A stretch of 46,379 nucleotides of DNA from Bacteroidota bacterium. Its GTDB lineage: Bacteria; Bacteroidota; Bacteroidia; Chitinophagales; Chitinophagaceae. How positions within the stretch are numbered: the first letter of the stretch is position 1; each line of letters starts with the position of its first letter. The stretch covers positions 9,769 to 56,147 of the forward strand of contig VBAT01000044.1 of the NCBI GenBank assembly GCA_005884665.1, given 5' to 3'. This document shows, one piece after another, positions 8,586 to 16,771 of the stretch. The translations under genes and the position numbers were made by a program. The notes under the pieces are model-generated. The model saw only the letters and a list, made by a program, of their open reading frames with translations, was not told the DNA's origin and made no database searches.

Positions 8586-8612
8586 AAAAAAGACCCGATA
8601 AAAACCGAGTCT
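8586..8612 (-). terminator. Terminator after tRNA-Phe
   Basis: On the minus strand AGACTCGG, a short loop, then CGGGTCT and six T follow directly after the tRNA 3' end. The stem is imperfect (one mismatch). The same type of structure stands behind the displaced 3' end at 3781-3810. Confidence 0.55.
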
Positions 8613-8615
8613 TCG

Positions 8616-8688
8616 TGGTGTGGGGCGGGATCGAACCGCCGACACAAGGATTTTCAGTCCTTTGCTCTACCGACTGAGCTACCGCACC
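8616..8688 (-). tRNA. tRNA-Phe (anticodon GAA)
   Basis: On the minus strand: acceptor 5' strand GGTGCGG (8688-8682), D-arm GCTC/GAGC, anticodon stem AAGGA/TCCTT with loop CTGAAAA (anticodon GAA), T-arm GGCGG TTCGATC CCGCC, 3' strand CCACACC and discriminator A. CCA is not encoded (ACGA follows). Acceptor pair 5:68 is C-A, a mismatch in an otherwise paired stem. The 3' end is repeated at 3806-3830 and the 5' end at 8789-8811, so both ends of this gene have been duplicated. Confidence 0.93.
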
Positions 8689-8811
8689 GTAATTTATCTT
8701 TCATCTTCGTCTCGTCTGCCTGCTCTATCCCGCATGTTTGCGGGACCTTGTTTTTCTAACACTCCTTCGTCGTGTTGAAAAACTACGGCCGACTGAGCTA
8801 CCGCACCGTAA
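8670..8811 (-). repeat. 23-bp direct repeat of the tRNA-Phe 5' end flanking a 97-bp hairpin-rich insert
   Basis: Bases 8670-8692 (first 19 bases of tRNA-Phe plus 4 upstream) recur exactly at 8789-8811. The 97 bp between hold two hairpins: TCCCGCA/TGCGGGA near 8729-8746, and GTTTTTC-AACAC/GTGTTGAAAAAC near 8750-8783. The outer copy is only a tRNA stub. It looks like a small insertion with a 23-bp duplication, or a remnant of a second tRNA copy. Confidence 0.65.
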
Positions 8812-8874
8812 GATTAAAATCCGAATAATAAAAACCGAAATTCGAAGAGGTAACCGAAATTCGAAATCGGGCTG

Positions 8875-8882
8875 CAAATATA
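8875..8882 (-). promoter_or_regulatory. Candidate -7 box for the tRNA-Phe transcript (TATATTTG)
   Basis: Exact TAnnTTTG on the minus strand, upstream of the tRNA stub and the intact tRNA. No -33 TTG is evident. The surrounding gap (8812-8964) contains three or more copies, direct and inverted, of a CCGAAATTCGAA-like word with no gene. Confidence 0.35.
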
Positions 8883-8964
8883 GGCGGATTATCCTAAAAT
8901 CCGAACATAAATGTGCCTATTCCCTGTTTCGAATTTCGTCATTAAAATTTCGGATTTCCATCGG

Positions 8965-11262
8965 CTACATGCCGTATTCGGAAAGGAACTTTATCCTCAT
9001 GATCTTGAGCTGCTCCCAGTTGAAATCATGCTCCGCCAGCTCCTCCTTCGCTACCTGCAAAGATGATGTTTCGCATCCCTTGAAATACTCGATGATCTCG
9101 TCCTGGTCGTCTTCATCCAGCATCTCGTCGATAGCATAATCGAGGTTTAGCTTGGTGCCGCTGGCCGCAATGGTCTCCATCTCTTCCAGCATCTCATCCA
9201 TCCGCCAGCCCTTGTTCCTGGCTATGGTCTCCAGGGAAACTTTCTTATCTGTATTTTGAATAATATAAACCTTGTTGCCACTTTTATTGACGACGCTCTT
9301 CATCACGAAATCATCGGGCCGAACTATGTTGTTTTCTGCAACATATTTAGCGATGATATCAACGAAAGGTTTTCCATACCGCATGGCTTTACCCTTACTC
9401 ACGCCCTGGCATTTTTCCAGCTCGGCTATAGTGGTGGGATATAAAGTGGCCATATCCTGCAATGAAGTTTCCAGGAAGATCACGAATGGCGGCAGGGTTT
9501 TCTTTTTCGCTTCTTTCTGCCTGATATCCTTCAGCATTTCCAGCAGCTTCTCATCTGTTGCTGAACCGGCTGCTTCTTCAGAACCTTCTTCATCGTCGGC
9601 ATTGGCTTCTTCAAACTGGTTATTGAGAACTATCTTGAACGATTTTGGTTTTTTAATAAACGTCTCCCCGTTCTTAGTGATCTTTAATACTCCGTACTCT
9701 TCGATATCTTTTTTCAGCAACCCTCCGAGCAGCATCTGGCGGACAAGCGAATTCCAGAAATGCCTGTCCCGGTCATTGCCGCTGGCGAATACAGGAAGGC
9801 CTTCATGCCTGAACATCTGTATCTGTGGCGTAAGCCTACCGGTGATGATATTGACAACATAGTCATTGGCAAAACCTTCATTGAGGGCTTTAATGGTCTT
9901 CAGCGCGATAACCGCTTCGTCTTTTGCTTCCAGTCTTTCTTTCGGATGCTTGCAGTTGTCGCAATTGCCGCAATTCTCTTTTTCATATTCTTCACCGAAA
10001 TAACTCAGAACAACTTTGCGACGGCAAACACCGCTTTCGGCATAGCCGACGGTTTCATTGATCAACTGTGCGCCGACTTCTCTTTCGCTTAAAGGTTTGT
10101 CACGCATCAGGTGCTCAAGCTTGCTCACGTCTTTATGTGAATAATAGAGGATACACCTGCCTTCGAGGCCATCGCGGCCTGCACGACCTGTCTCCTGGTA
10201 ATAATTTTCAATCGACTTGGGAATATTGTAATGGATCACAAACCGGATATCGGGTTTGTCAATACCCATCCCGAATGCGATGGTAGCACAGATCACCTGC
10301 ACATCTTCGTTGAGAAACTGGTCCTGCCTGTCGGACCTCAGCTTGCTATCGAGACCAGCATGGTAAGCCACGGCCTTGATGCCATTCGCTACCAGGATAT
10401 CGGCGAGCTCTTCAGTCGTCCTGCGATTAAGAGTATAAATGATCCCGCTTTTATTTTTCATTCCCTTGATGAACCTGACAATGTTCTCATCTGTCTGGTC
10501 CTTCTTGATCTTGGGAAGTATCTCATAATAAAGATTGGGCCTGTTGAACGAAGAAATATAAATGTGCGGATCATGCAGATCCAGGTTCTTGATGATATCG
10601 CTTTGTACTTTGGGAGTAGCCGTTGCTGTAAGAGCGATCACCGGTATATCCGGGTTGATCTGTATCATCATTTCTCTCAGGCGCCTGTATTCCGGTCTGA
10701 AATCATGTCCCCACTCAGAGATACAGTGTGCTTCATCCACGGCAAAAAAGGAGATCTTAAGATCGGAAAAGAAATCAAGATTTTCCTGCTTGGTCAATGT
10801 TTCCGGGGCTACATAAAGCATTTTCGTCCTGCCTGTCAGCAGGTCGTCATGTACTTCTTTAATTTCTTTCTTATTCAGGGTTGAATTGAGAAAATGTGCC
10901 ACATCATCGCTGCTGCTATATCCTCTCACCAGGTCTACCTGGTTCTTCATTAACGCGATCAGCGGAGATACAATGATAGCGACGCCTTCACTTACCATCG
11001 CCGGCAGCTGGTAGCAGAGACTTTTCCCTCCGCCAGTCGGCATGATCACAAACGTATCACGCCCCGAGAGCAGGGACTCGATGATCTTTTCCTGGTTGTC
11101 TTTGAATTTATCAAAACCAAAATATTCCTGCAGAGCTTTATGGAGATCAAAACGTGAGCTTCCGACCAGTTTTACCCCGTTAGGTGTAGATTTTATTTTC
11201 GCAGTTTTCTGTGAGCCGGCCTTTTTCTCGCCGCCGGACGACTTCCTTGCAATTGTTGCCAT
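8965..11262 (-). CDS. recQ: ATP-dependent DNA helicase RecQ
   Basis: 765 residues, longer than the roughly 610 of the E. coli enzyme. Walker A PTGGGKS (75-81), the DEAH box AVDEAHCISEWGHDFRPEY, motif VI RETGRAGRDG-like QETGRAGRDGLEG, and the RQC zinc site CRRKVVLSYFGEE ... CGNCDNC are all present. An HRDC domain follows at about residues 590-660 (LYPTTIAELEKCQGVSKGKA), then a further helical/winged tail typical of Bacteroidota RecQ. Known role: 3'-5' unwinding in recombination and fork repair. The N-terminal 35 residues are lysine-rich and probably disordered. No defect is visible. Confidence 0.97.
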   Translation of the reverse strand: MATIARKSSGGEKKAGSQKTAKIKSTPNGVKLVGSSRFDLHKALQEYFGFDKFKDNQEKIIESLLSGRDTFVIMPTGGGKSLCYQLPAMVSEGVAIIVSPLIALMKNQVDLVRGYSSSDDVAHFLNSTLNKKEIKEVHDDLLTGRTKMLYVAPETLTKQENLDFFSDLKISFFAVDEAHCISEWGHDFRPEYRRLREMMIQINPDIPVIALTATATPKVQSDIIKNLDLHDPHIYISSFNRPNLYYEILPKIKKDQTDENIVRFIKGMKNKSGIIYTLNRRTTEELADILVANGIKAVAYHAGLDSKLRSDRQDQFLNEDVQVICATIAFGMGIDKPDIRFVIHYNIPKSIENYYQETGRAGRDGLEGRCILYYSHKDVSKLEHLMRDKPLSEREVGAQLINETVGYAESGVCRRKVVLSYFGEEYEKENCGNCDNCKHPKERLEAKDEAVIALKTIKALNEGFANDYVVNIITGRLTPQIQMFRHEGLPVFASGNDRDRHFWNSLVRQMLLGGLLKKDIEEYGVLKITKNGETFIKKPKSFKIVLNNQFEEANADDEEGSEEAAGSATDEKLLEMLKDIRQKEAKKKTLPPFVIFLETSLQDMATLYPTTIAELEKCQGVSKGKAMRYGKPFVDIIAKYVAENNIVRPDDFVMKSVVNKSGNKVYIIQNTDKKVSLETIARNKGWRMDEMLEEMETIAASGTKLNLDYAIDEMLDEDDQDEIIEYFKGCETSSLQVAKEELAEHDFNWEQLKIMRIKFLSEYGM

Positions 11263-11577
11263 TATTCTGTTTTTCTTTCCCTCAATTAATGATATAGGAT
11301 TTGGGTTATTGGTTTCAAAAGATAACGTATTTTATCCAGATGCTGGCTGGCCTGCATATCTTTTATGCAATGTTTGTGAGCACTCTACATTAATGATAGG
11401 AAATAGCGCCTTGACCTTTCGACGTAAGAAAAAGCTGGGCTCATACCTACACTAAATCATCTTTCTACTGCTTAACCAGCAGGTGGAGAGCGAAAATACG
11501 AAATTGAGGCCTGATCTGCCAATCTCAAAGGTTAAATTTGACTTAGTGGTTATCTCTTTACTTCCTCTTAAAACCTA

Positions 11578-11585
11578 TAAATTTG
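11578..11585 (+). promoter_or_regulatory. Candidate -7 box for kdsD (TAAATTTG)
   Basis: TAAATTTG matches TAnnTTTG 10 bp before the ATG at 11596; a second exact copy stands at 11533-11540. The 333-bp gap between divergent recQ and kdsD shows nothing else beyond these boxes. Confidence 0.35.
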
Positions 11586-11595
11586 CGCCTTGTCC

Positions 11596-12558
11596 ATGAA
11601 GCCTTCCATAAAACAGATTGCCCTTACTACCATAGAGTTGGAAGCTGGCGCCATCTCCGGGCTTGCTCAGTATATAAATGATGATTTTGAAAAGGCGGTA
11701 AGGGTAATTGCTGATTGCAAGGGAAGAATCGTCATCAGCGGTATGGGGAAAAGCGCGGTGATCGCTCAAAAAATAGTAGCTACCCTGAACTCTACCGGTA
11801 CTCCTTCGGTTTTTATGCATGCGGCTGATGCTATCCATGGCGATCTAGGTATCATACAGCAAGACGACGTAGTGATCATCCTAAGTAAGAGCGGTGAAAG
11901 CCAGGAGATAAAAGTGCTCATTCCCCTGATAAAAAATTTTGGAAATACGCTGATCGCGATTGTAGGCAATGCTGAATCTTTCCTAGCCAAACAATCTGAC
12001 ATTATTCTCAATACTACTGTGTCGCAAGAGGCTTGTCCCAACAACCTGGCACCGACCTCCAGCACTACGGCACAGCTGGTGATGGGTGACGCGCTGGCTA
12101 TCTGTTTAATGGAAATGAAAGGATTTCAATCGGGCGATTTTGCAAAATTCCATCCCGGCGGAACATTAGGGAAAAAACTATACCTCCGTGTTTCCGATCT
12201 TTATATACATAATGAAAAACCTGCCGTCTTTGCTTCACAGTCATTAAAGGAGGCGATCGTGGAAATGACAAGAAAAAGACTGGGCGTCACAGCGGTGATT
12301 GACAAAAAAAATAATTTACTCGGAATAATTACGGATGGTGATCTCAGGCGGATGCTGGAGAAAAGCGTTGCAATTGATTCCATAAAAGTAATGGATATCA
12401 TGACCAGCAACCCTCAAACCATCGAACCCGATATGCTGGCGGTAGAGGCGTTGGATATACTGAGAAAAAAAGAAATATCGCAACTGGTCGTTGCGGAAAA
12501 CGGGAAATATATTGGCATCATACATTTACATGATTTGGTAAAAGAAGGGCTTATTTAG
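11596..12558 (+). CDS. kdsD: Arabinose-5-phosphate isomerase, KpsF/GutQ family
   Basis: 320 residues from the ATG at 11596 (a TTG two codons upstream is also open). N-terminal SIS sugar-isomerase domain (about 30-165) with ISGMGKSAVIAQKI, MHAADAIHGDLG and SKSGES; then two CBS domains (about 200-255 and 262-318) with GVTAVIDKKNNLLGIITDGD and ISQLVVAENGKYIGIIHLHD. Known reaction: ribulose 5-phosphate to arabinose 5-phosphate, first step of Kdo synthesis for lipopolysaccharide. The next gene, manC, also makes a surface-sugar precursor, but a 109-bp gap with an inverted repeat separates them. Confidence 0.93.
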   Translation: MKPSIKQIALTTIELEAGAISGLAQYINDDFEKAVRVIADCKGRIVISGMGKSAVIAQKIVATLNSTGTPSVFMHAADAIHGDLGIIQQDDVVIILSKSGESQEIKVLIPLIKNFGNTLIAIVGNAESFLAKQSDIILNTTVSQEACPNNLAPTSSTTAQLVMGDALAICLMEMKGFQSGDFAKFHPGGTLGKKLYLRVSDLYIHNEKPAVFASQSLKEAIVEMTRKRLGVTAVIDKKNNLLGIITDGDLRRMLEKSVAIDSIKVMDIMTSNPQTIEPDMLAVEALDILRKKEISQLVVAENGKYIGIIHLHDLVKEGLI

Positions 12559-12642
12559 TTGATTAGTTTATTTGTTAATTGGTTCACTAGTTCATCGGCC
12601 GCTTTTATTACAAGAACCTACACTACTGATAAACTAATTAAC
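12558..12642. repeat. Inverted repeat between kdsD and manC
   Basis: GTTGATTAGTTTAT (12558-12571) and ATAAACTAATTAAC (12629-12642) pair over 14 positions with one G-T wobble, around a 57-base loop; shorter TTAATTGGTT/AACCAATCAA words nest inside. It has no T run, so it is not a standard terminator. Confidence 0.45.
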
Positions 12643-12667
12643 CAATCAACCGATTAACTCAAAAGGC

Positions 12668-13750
12668 ATGAACAAACATCATTTCGTAGCAATAATGGCA
12701 GGAGGGATCGGAAGCCGCTTTTGGCCAATGAGCCGCTCCAATATGCCCAAGCAGTTTCTCGATATTTTGCATACCGGCAAGACATTGATCCAGGAAACAT
12801 TTGACAGGTATAAAAAATTAGTTCCCGTAGAAAATATTTATATCGTCACCTCGCATGACTATACCGATATTGTAAAAAAACAGCTGCCCCAACTACCTGC
12901 TGAAAATGTGGTATCGGAACCTTCCAAGAAAAATACAGCGCCGTGCATCGCCTATATCGCTTTCAAGCTAATGCAAAAGGATCCGCAGGCGGTAATGATT
13001 GCAGCCCCTGCCGATCATTTGATCCTCGATCCTGAAGGATTCATGAAGACAACGAAACTGGCGCTTGATTTTGTGGACCACATCAATGCATTGGTGACGA
13101 TTGGCATCAAACCCGCTTATCCCAATACCGGTTATGGGTATATTCAACATGAAATGGCGGAAGTGGCGCCCTCGATACATAAAGTAAAAACCTTTACTGA
13201 AAAGCCGAATATCGAACTGGCCAAAGCGTTTGTTGCCAGCGGCGATTTCCTGTGGAATGCGGGCATCTTTACCTGGAAAGTGAAAAACCTTTTATCGGCT
13301 TTTGAAAAATACCTGCCCGAGATGTACGACGTGTTCGCGGCAGAAAAAGAAAAAATGAACACACAGGAAGAAGCTGCTGTAATAGAAGAGATATATCCTC
13401 AATGCACCAGTATCTCTATTGATTTTGGTATCATGGAAAAAGCCGATAATGTTTATGTCATTCCCGCATCTTTCTCCTGGAGCGATCTTGGAACCTGGAA
13501 TAGCGCCTGGGAAAATATGGATAAGGATTATTTCGGCAATGCGGTTGCCGGAAACAATGTAATGATCGTAGATGCCAATAATACCGTGGTCCATGTACCA
13601 GACAATAAACTGGTATTATTGCAGGGTCTCGATAATTATATCGTTGTCGATACAAAAGACGTATTACTTATCTGTAAAAAAGAAAAAGAACAGGAAATAA
13701 AAGAATATGTTGCCGAAATAAAACGGAACAAAGGCGATAAATACCTATAG
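12668..13750 (+). CDS. manC: Mannose-1-phosphate guanylyltransferase
   Basis: 360 residues. The nucleotidyltransferase signature MAGGIGSRFWPMSRSNMPKQ (residues 10-29) is complete, and VVSEPSKKNTAPCI, AAPADHLI, TFTEKPN and FLWNAGIFTW follow in family order. Known reaction: GTP plus mannose 1-phosphate to GDP-mannose, feeding GDP-fucose and polysaccharide synthesis. The protein ends after the left-handed beta-helix and lacks the C-terminal phosphomannose-isomerase domain of bifunctional ManC/AlgA enzymes, which is usual in Bacteroidota. Confidence 0.95.
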   Translation: MNKHHFVAIMAGGIGSRFWPMSRSNMPKQFLDILHTGKTLIQETFDRYKKLVPVENIYIVTSHDYTDIVKKQLPQLPAENVVSEPSKKNTAPCIAYIAFKLMQKDPQAVMIAAPADHLILDPEGFMKTTKLALDFVDHINALVTIGIKPAYPNTGYGYIQHEMAEVAPSIHKVKTFTEKPNIELAKAFVASGDFLWNAGIFTWKVKNLLSAFEKYLPEMYDVFAAEKEKMNTQEEAAVIEEIYPQCTSISIDFGIMEKADNVYVIPASFSWSDLGTWNSAWENMDKDYFGNAVAGNNVMIVDANNTVVHVPDNKLVLLQGLDNYIVVDTKDVLLICKKEKEQEIKEYVAEIKRNKGDKYL

Positions 13751-13839
13751 CTATCGTTGAAAAAAGCGGCTGTTGACGTATTTACACAAAACCTGCTGCC
13801 GCCCTTTAAAATAATTATCTTTATCGATTAACTTTCAAC

Positions 13840-14565
13840 ATGGCCTCGCATTTTCCATTGACCAACATACTTTTTTTGGATATTGAAACCGTTCCTCAGT
13901 CCCCAGACTATCATTCGCTGACCGATGAATGGAGAGAACTCTGGGATACAAAATCGGCCTCCCTGTTGAAATACCACGAAGCCGAAACAAAAGAATCATT
14001 GTATCCGCGCGCAGGCATCTACGCCGAGTTCGGCAAGATCATTTGCATAAGCTGCGGCGTGATACAGGGATCGGGTGAGCAAAAGAAAATGACCATTAAA
14101 TCATTTTGCAACGATGACGAAAAGATGCTGTTGAACGAATGCTCTGAGATGCTAAAAAAATGGGCCCTGGGTGAACCGAAATTTTTATGCGCTCACAACG
14201 GTAAGGAATTCGACTTCCCTTATTTGTGCAGGCGTTTTATCATTAATGGGATGGGCATTCCGTCAATCCTGAATATTTCCGGCAAGAAACCCTGGGAGGT
14301 CAATCATCTCGACACGCTAGAGCTTTGGAAGTTCGGCGACTTTAAAAATTATACTTCATTGAATCTGCTGGCCCGGACACTCGGCATTCCAACTCCAAAA
14401 GACGATATTGACGGCAGCAGGGTTTGGGAAGTATACTGGAAGGAAAAAAATACAAATCGCATTGTTACTTATTGCCAGAAAGATGTGGTAACGGTAGCGC
14501 AGATATTTCTTCGATTGCAGGGAGAGGGGCTTATTAAGGACGAGAATATTGAGATCAAGGGCTAA
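13840..14565 (+). CDS. Predicted 3'-5' exonuclease, PolB-like exonuclease domain
   Basis: 241 residues of a DEDD-type exonuclease. Exo I is LFLDIETVPQ (Asp and Glu), Exo II is AHNGKEFDFPYLCRRF (Asp), and Exo III is YCQKDVVTVAQIFLR (the last Asp). The family is the stand-alone PolB-related exonuclease group common in Bacteroidota; there is no polymerase part. The role is probably nucleic-acid trimming in repair, but its substrate is not known. It is followed directly by the inverted-repeat element at 14561. Confidence 0.85.
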   Translation: MASHFPLTNILFLDIETVPQSPDYHSLTDEWRELWDTKSASLLKYHEAETKESLYPRAGIYAEFGKIICISCGVIQGSGEQKKMTIKSFCNDDEKMLLNECSEMLKKWALGEPKFLCAHNGKEFDFPYLCRRFIINGMGIPSILNISGKKPWEVNHLDTLELWKFGDFKNYTSLNLLARTLGIPTPKDDIDGSRVWEVYWKEKNTNRIVTYCQKDVVTVAQIFLRLQGEGLIKDENIEIKG

Positions 14566-14824
14566 GAGGTTAAAGGAGGAATAAAGGAGATAACGAGGGT
14601 CGCACAATTTTCGGAGATAACTCACCTAATGACCACTCTGCCGGAATTTCTTTATTAACTGAGTATATCCAGCAAATATCTTTTATCCTCCTTATATCTG
14701 GTTCGCCAATCTCCTTAAGATAGAGCCGCGACGAATTCCTTTTCTCTTTTCCTCTTTTAATCTCCTGGGCAAAACAATTTACCTTAGCATTCATAAAAAA
14801 CCCTTCCTCCTTTAACCCCTTAGC
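14561..14824. repeat. 264-bp element bounded by 20-bp inverted repeats (MITE-like)
   Basis: GCTAAGAGGTTAAAGGAGGA at 14561-14580 is inverted at 14805-14824 with 19 of 20 matches. The element covers the whole gap between the exonuclease and the Rid gene: the left arm includes the exonuclease stop codon and the right arm ends one base before the Rid ATG. The inside is rich in AGGAGA / TCTCCT words and encodes no convincing protein. It may be a miniature transposable element or a large hairpin. Confidence 0.5.
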
Positions 14825-14825
14825 A

Positions 14826-15212
14826 ATGAAAAGAACTAACTACTCCTCCGGTATCAAATGGGAAGAAATCGTCGGCTATAGCCGCGCAGTAAGAGTGGGT
14901 AATATCATTGAAGTGACAGGAACAGTGGCAGCAGACGATAACACCGAATTGGTCGGCGGAAACAGCGCTTACGAACAGGCTAAGTTCATCATCCAGAAAA
15001 TTGAAAAAATATTGAAAAATGCAGGGGGCTCGCTGGATGACGTAGTGCGCACGAGAATGTTTGTCACCGATATCTCCCGCTGGGAAGAATATGGCAAAGC
15101 CCACGGAGAATTTTTTTCAAAAATCAAGCCCTGTACGTCAATGATTGAGGTAAAAGGATTGATCTCACCCGAATACCTGGTAGAAATTGAAGCTACCGCT
15201 ATAGTAACCTAG
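14826..15212 (+). CDS. Rid family protein (YjgF/YER057c/UK114), non-RidA subgroup
   Basis: 128 residues with the Rid fold: VGNIIEVTGTVAADDN, YEQAKFIIQKIEKIL, VVRTRMFVTDI and YLVEIEATA. RidA enzymes use an arginine in a PxRSxVEV strand to hydrolyse 2-aminoacrylate imines; here that strand reads PCTSMIEVKGL, so the key arginine is absent. It is therefore more likely a Rid2-7 type of unknown substrate. The start directly abuts the inverted-repeat element; the MmcQ/YjbR gene follows after 3 bp, probably as one transcript. Confidence 0.85.
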   Translation: MKRTNYSSGIKWEEIVGYSRAVRVGNIIEVTGTVAADDNTELVGGNSAYEQAKFIIQKIEKILKNAGGSLDDVVRTRMFVTDISRWEEYGKAHGEFFSKIKPCTSMIEVKGLISPEYLVEIEATAIVT

Positions 15213-15215
15213 GTT

Positions 15216-15539
15216 ATGAATATTGAATCGCTTCGGGAATATTGTTTATCCAAACCCGGCGCCGAAGAAACTATGCCTTTCGGTCCGGATACCCTCGTTT
15301 TTAAAGTAAACGGAAAAATCTTTCTGCTCGCCGGGATGGACGATGAGCCATTAAGCTTTAATGTCAAATGCGATCCTGATAAAGCCATTGAGCTGCGTGA
15401 GCAATTTGCATGCGTATTACCCGGCTATCACATGAATAAAAAACATTGGAATACCATAATCGTAGATGGCTCTGTTCCTTCCAAACAGATAAAGGAATGG
15501 ATTGACGACTCCTATTCCCTTGTAAAGGGTAAGAAATAA
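15216..15539 (+). CDS. MmcQ/YjbR family protein
   Basis: 107 residues. MNIESLREYCLSKPGAEET, PFGPDTLVFKVNGKIF, FNVKCDPDKAIELREQF and GYHMNKKHWNTI are characteristic of the MmcQ/YjbR (CyaY-like fold) family. Members are often called DNA-binding, but the function is unsettled. It follows the Rid gene after 3 bp, consistent with co-transcription. Confidence 0.88.
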   Translation: MNIESLREYCLSKPGAEETMPFGPDTLVFKVNGKIFLLAGMDDEPLSFNVKCDPDKAIELREQFACVLPGYHMNKKHWNTIIVDGSVPSKQIKEWIDDSYSLVKGKK

Positions 15540-15590
15540 TTTTAACCCATACTTTTGAAAATGTGTATCTGCGGAAAATGAAACAGGAAC

Positions 15591-16631
15591 TCAACGCACC
15601 GCCGTCAATATCTTCCATCCCGGTAGTGTCATTAAACCGATTGTCTTCGTCGTTTTTAGACCTGCTTCGGATTGCCATGATCTCATCTCCGTTTCAGACC
15701 AGGTTCCCGAAGAACTTGTCAGTGAAAAATAAAGCCCGGCCGTTGAACCTACCACTCCGCCTTCCCCCGGAGTTTCAAGACGTATAAATTCGCCAATGGC
15801 ATATATGCCCCCGGGTTTTAAAGCCCTGGCGACTTTTTTTGCCAGCGCGAAATTTTCCGCAGGAGTAAAATGATGCACAACATTGTTGATCATGATAAGA
15901 TCATACTGTTGGTCGCCGAGATCATCGGTCAGCGCATTCCCAGCTTTGTATTTTACTCTTTCGGTCAAATTCTCTTTTGCTGCAATAGCGCTCGCATGAT
16001 CAATAGCCCCCGGTAATTCCAGTATGGTGCTGGACAACGATGGATTTTTTTTGCAGAGCTCGATAGAAAATAAACCATGCGAACCTCCAATGTCAAGCAT
16101 CCTGCTTGCTCCGCCAGGCAATTTTAATTTGCCCGCCAGTTCCCTGGCGGTATTCACCGAAAGATCCCTCATCCCTTGCTGGTAGTGCGCCCATTCCTCA
16201 GGCCTCATGGAATAATGAAAATTAAGCGGCTTGCCCGTCCTTACATAATCTTCCAGTTTTGCCATCCAATCCCACTCGATCAACTGGAATCGCAATTTCC
16301 CGATGAGGTTTGAAGGATATTCTTTTAATAACCATTTATAATACCTCGGCCTGATGGAATAGTTCCCATTCTTCCAGCTCAAGTAGCCAACACCTACCAG
16401 GCAATCCAGTAGATTTTTTGTAGCTGCTATATCTGTGTGTGTAGATTCGATGACTTGCTCCACCGTTTTGGAATTTTTTCCCAATGCCTCATAGATACCA
16501 AGTTCGGCGCCTGCCATGATCGCCCTTGCGGCATTAAAAGCAACCTGTGTATCGACCAGTGGCAAAGGTGCCAGGTTGAGCCATAGCGCCATACGTTCAA
16601 GCAAACCTTCCGGTTTAATTTTAAATTTCAT
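15591..16631 (-). CDS. SAM-dependent O-methyltransferase with N-terminal dimerisation domain
   Basis: 346 residues. The N-terminal part (about 20-100) is a winged-helix dimerisation domain of the acetylserotonin/hydroxyneurosporene O-methyltransferase type (ARAIMAGAELGIYEALGKNS). The C-terminal Rossmann domain has motif I RMLDIGGSHGLFSIEL and NNVVHHFTPAE followed by ALKPGGIYAIGEF. The acceptor substrate cannot be predicted. It is convergent with the MmcQ/YjbR gene (51-bp gap), and diverges from the aminotransferase. Confidence 0.85.
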   Translation of the reverse strand: MKFKIKPEGLLERMALWLNLAPLPLVDTQVAFNAARAIMAGAELGIYEALGKNSKTVEQVIESTHTDIAATKNLLDCLVGVGYLSWKNGNYSIRPRYYKWLLKEYPSNLIGKLRFQLIEWDWMAKLEDYVRTGKPLNFHYSMRPEEWAHYQQGMRDLSVNTARELAGKLKLPGGASRMLDIGGSHGLFSIELCKKNPSLSSTILELPGAIDHASAIAAKENLTERVKYKAGNALTDDLGDQQYDLIMINNVVHHFTPAENFALAKKVARALKPGGIYAIGEFIRLETPGEGGVVGSTAGLYFSLTSSSGTWSETEMRSWQSEAGLKTTKTIGLMTLPGWKILTAVR

Positions 16632-16771
16632 TTCCTTGAATTAGTGGATCAAATAATTTAAACTAAATGGCGTCAGTGCGGGTGTCAGGCTTCAAACCAG
16701 GTAGTTTACAGCTGACAATTAACAACTGACAAATAAGTATTTTTGGGAATCTGGTAACCAAATTTAAAGTA

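Noticed and set aside
8502-8759. 85-residue plus-strand frame
   Set aside because: It reads straight through the tRNA-Phe gene on the other strand; a shadow of the tRNA.
14570-14794. 74-residue minus-strand frame inside the inverted-repeat element
   Set aside because: Low complexity, no family character, and lies inside a likely non-coding element.
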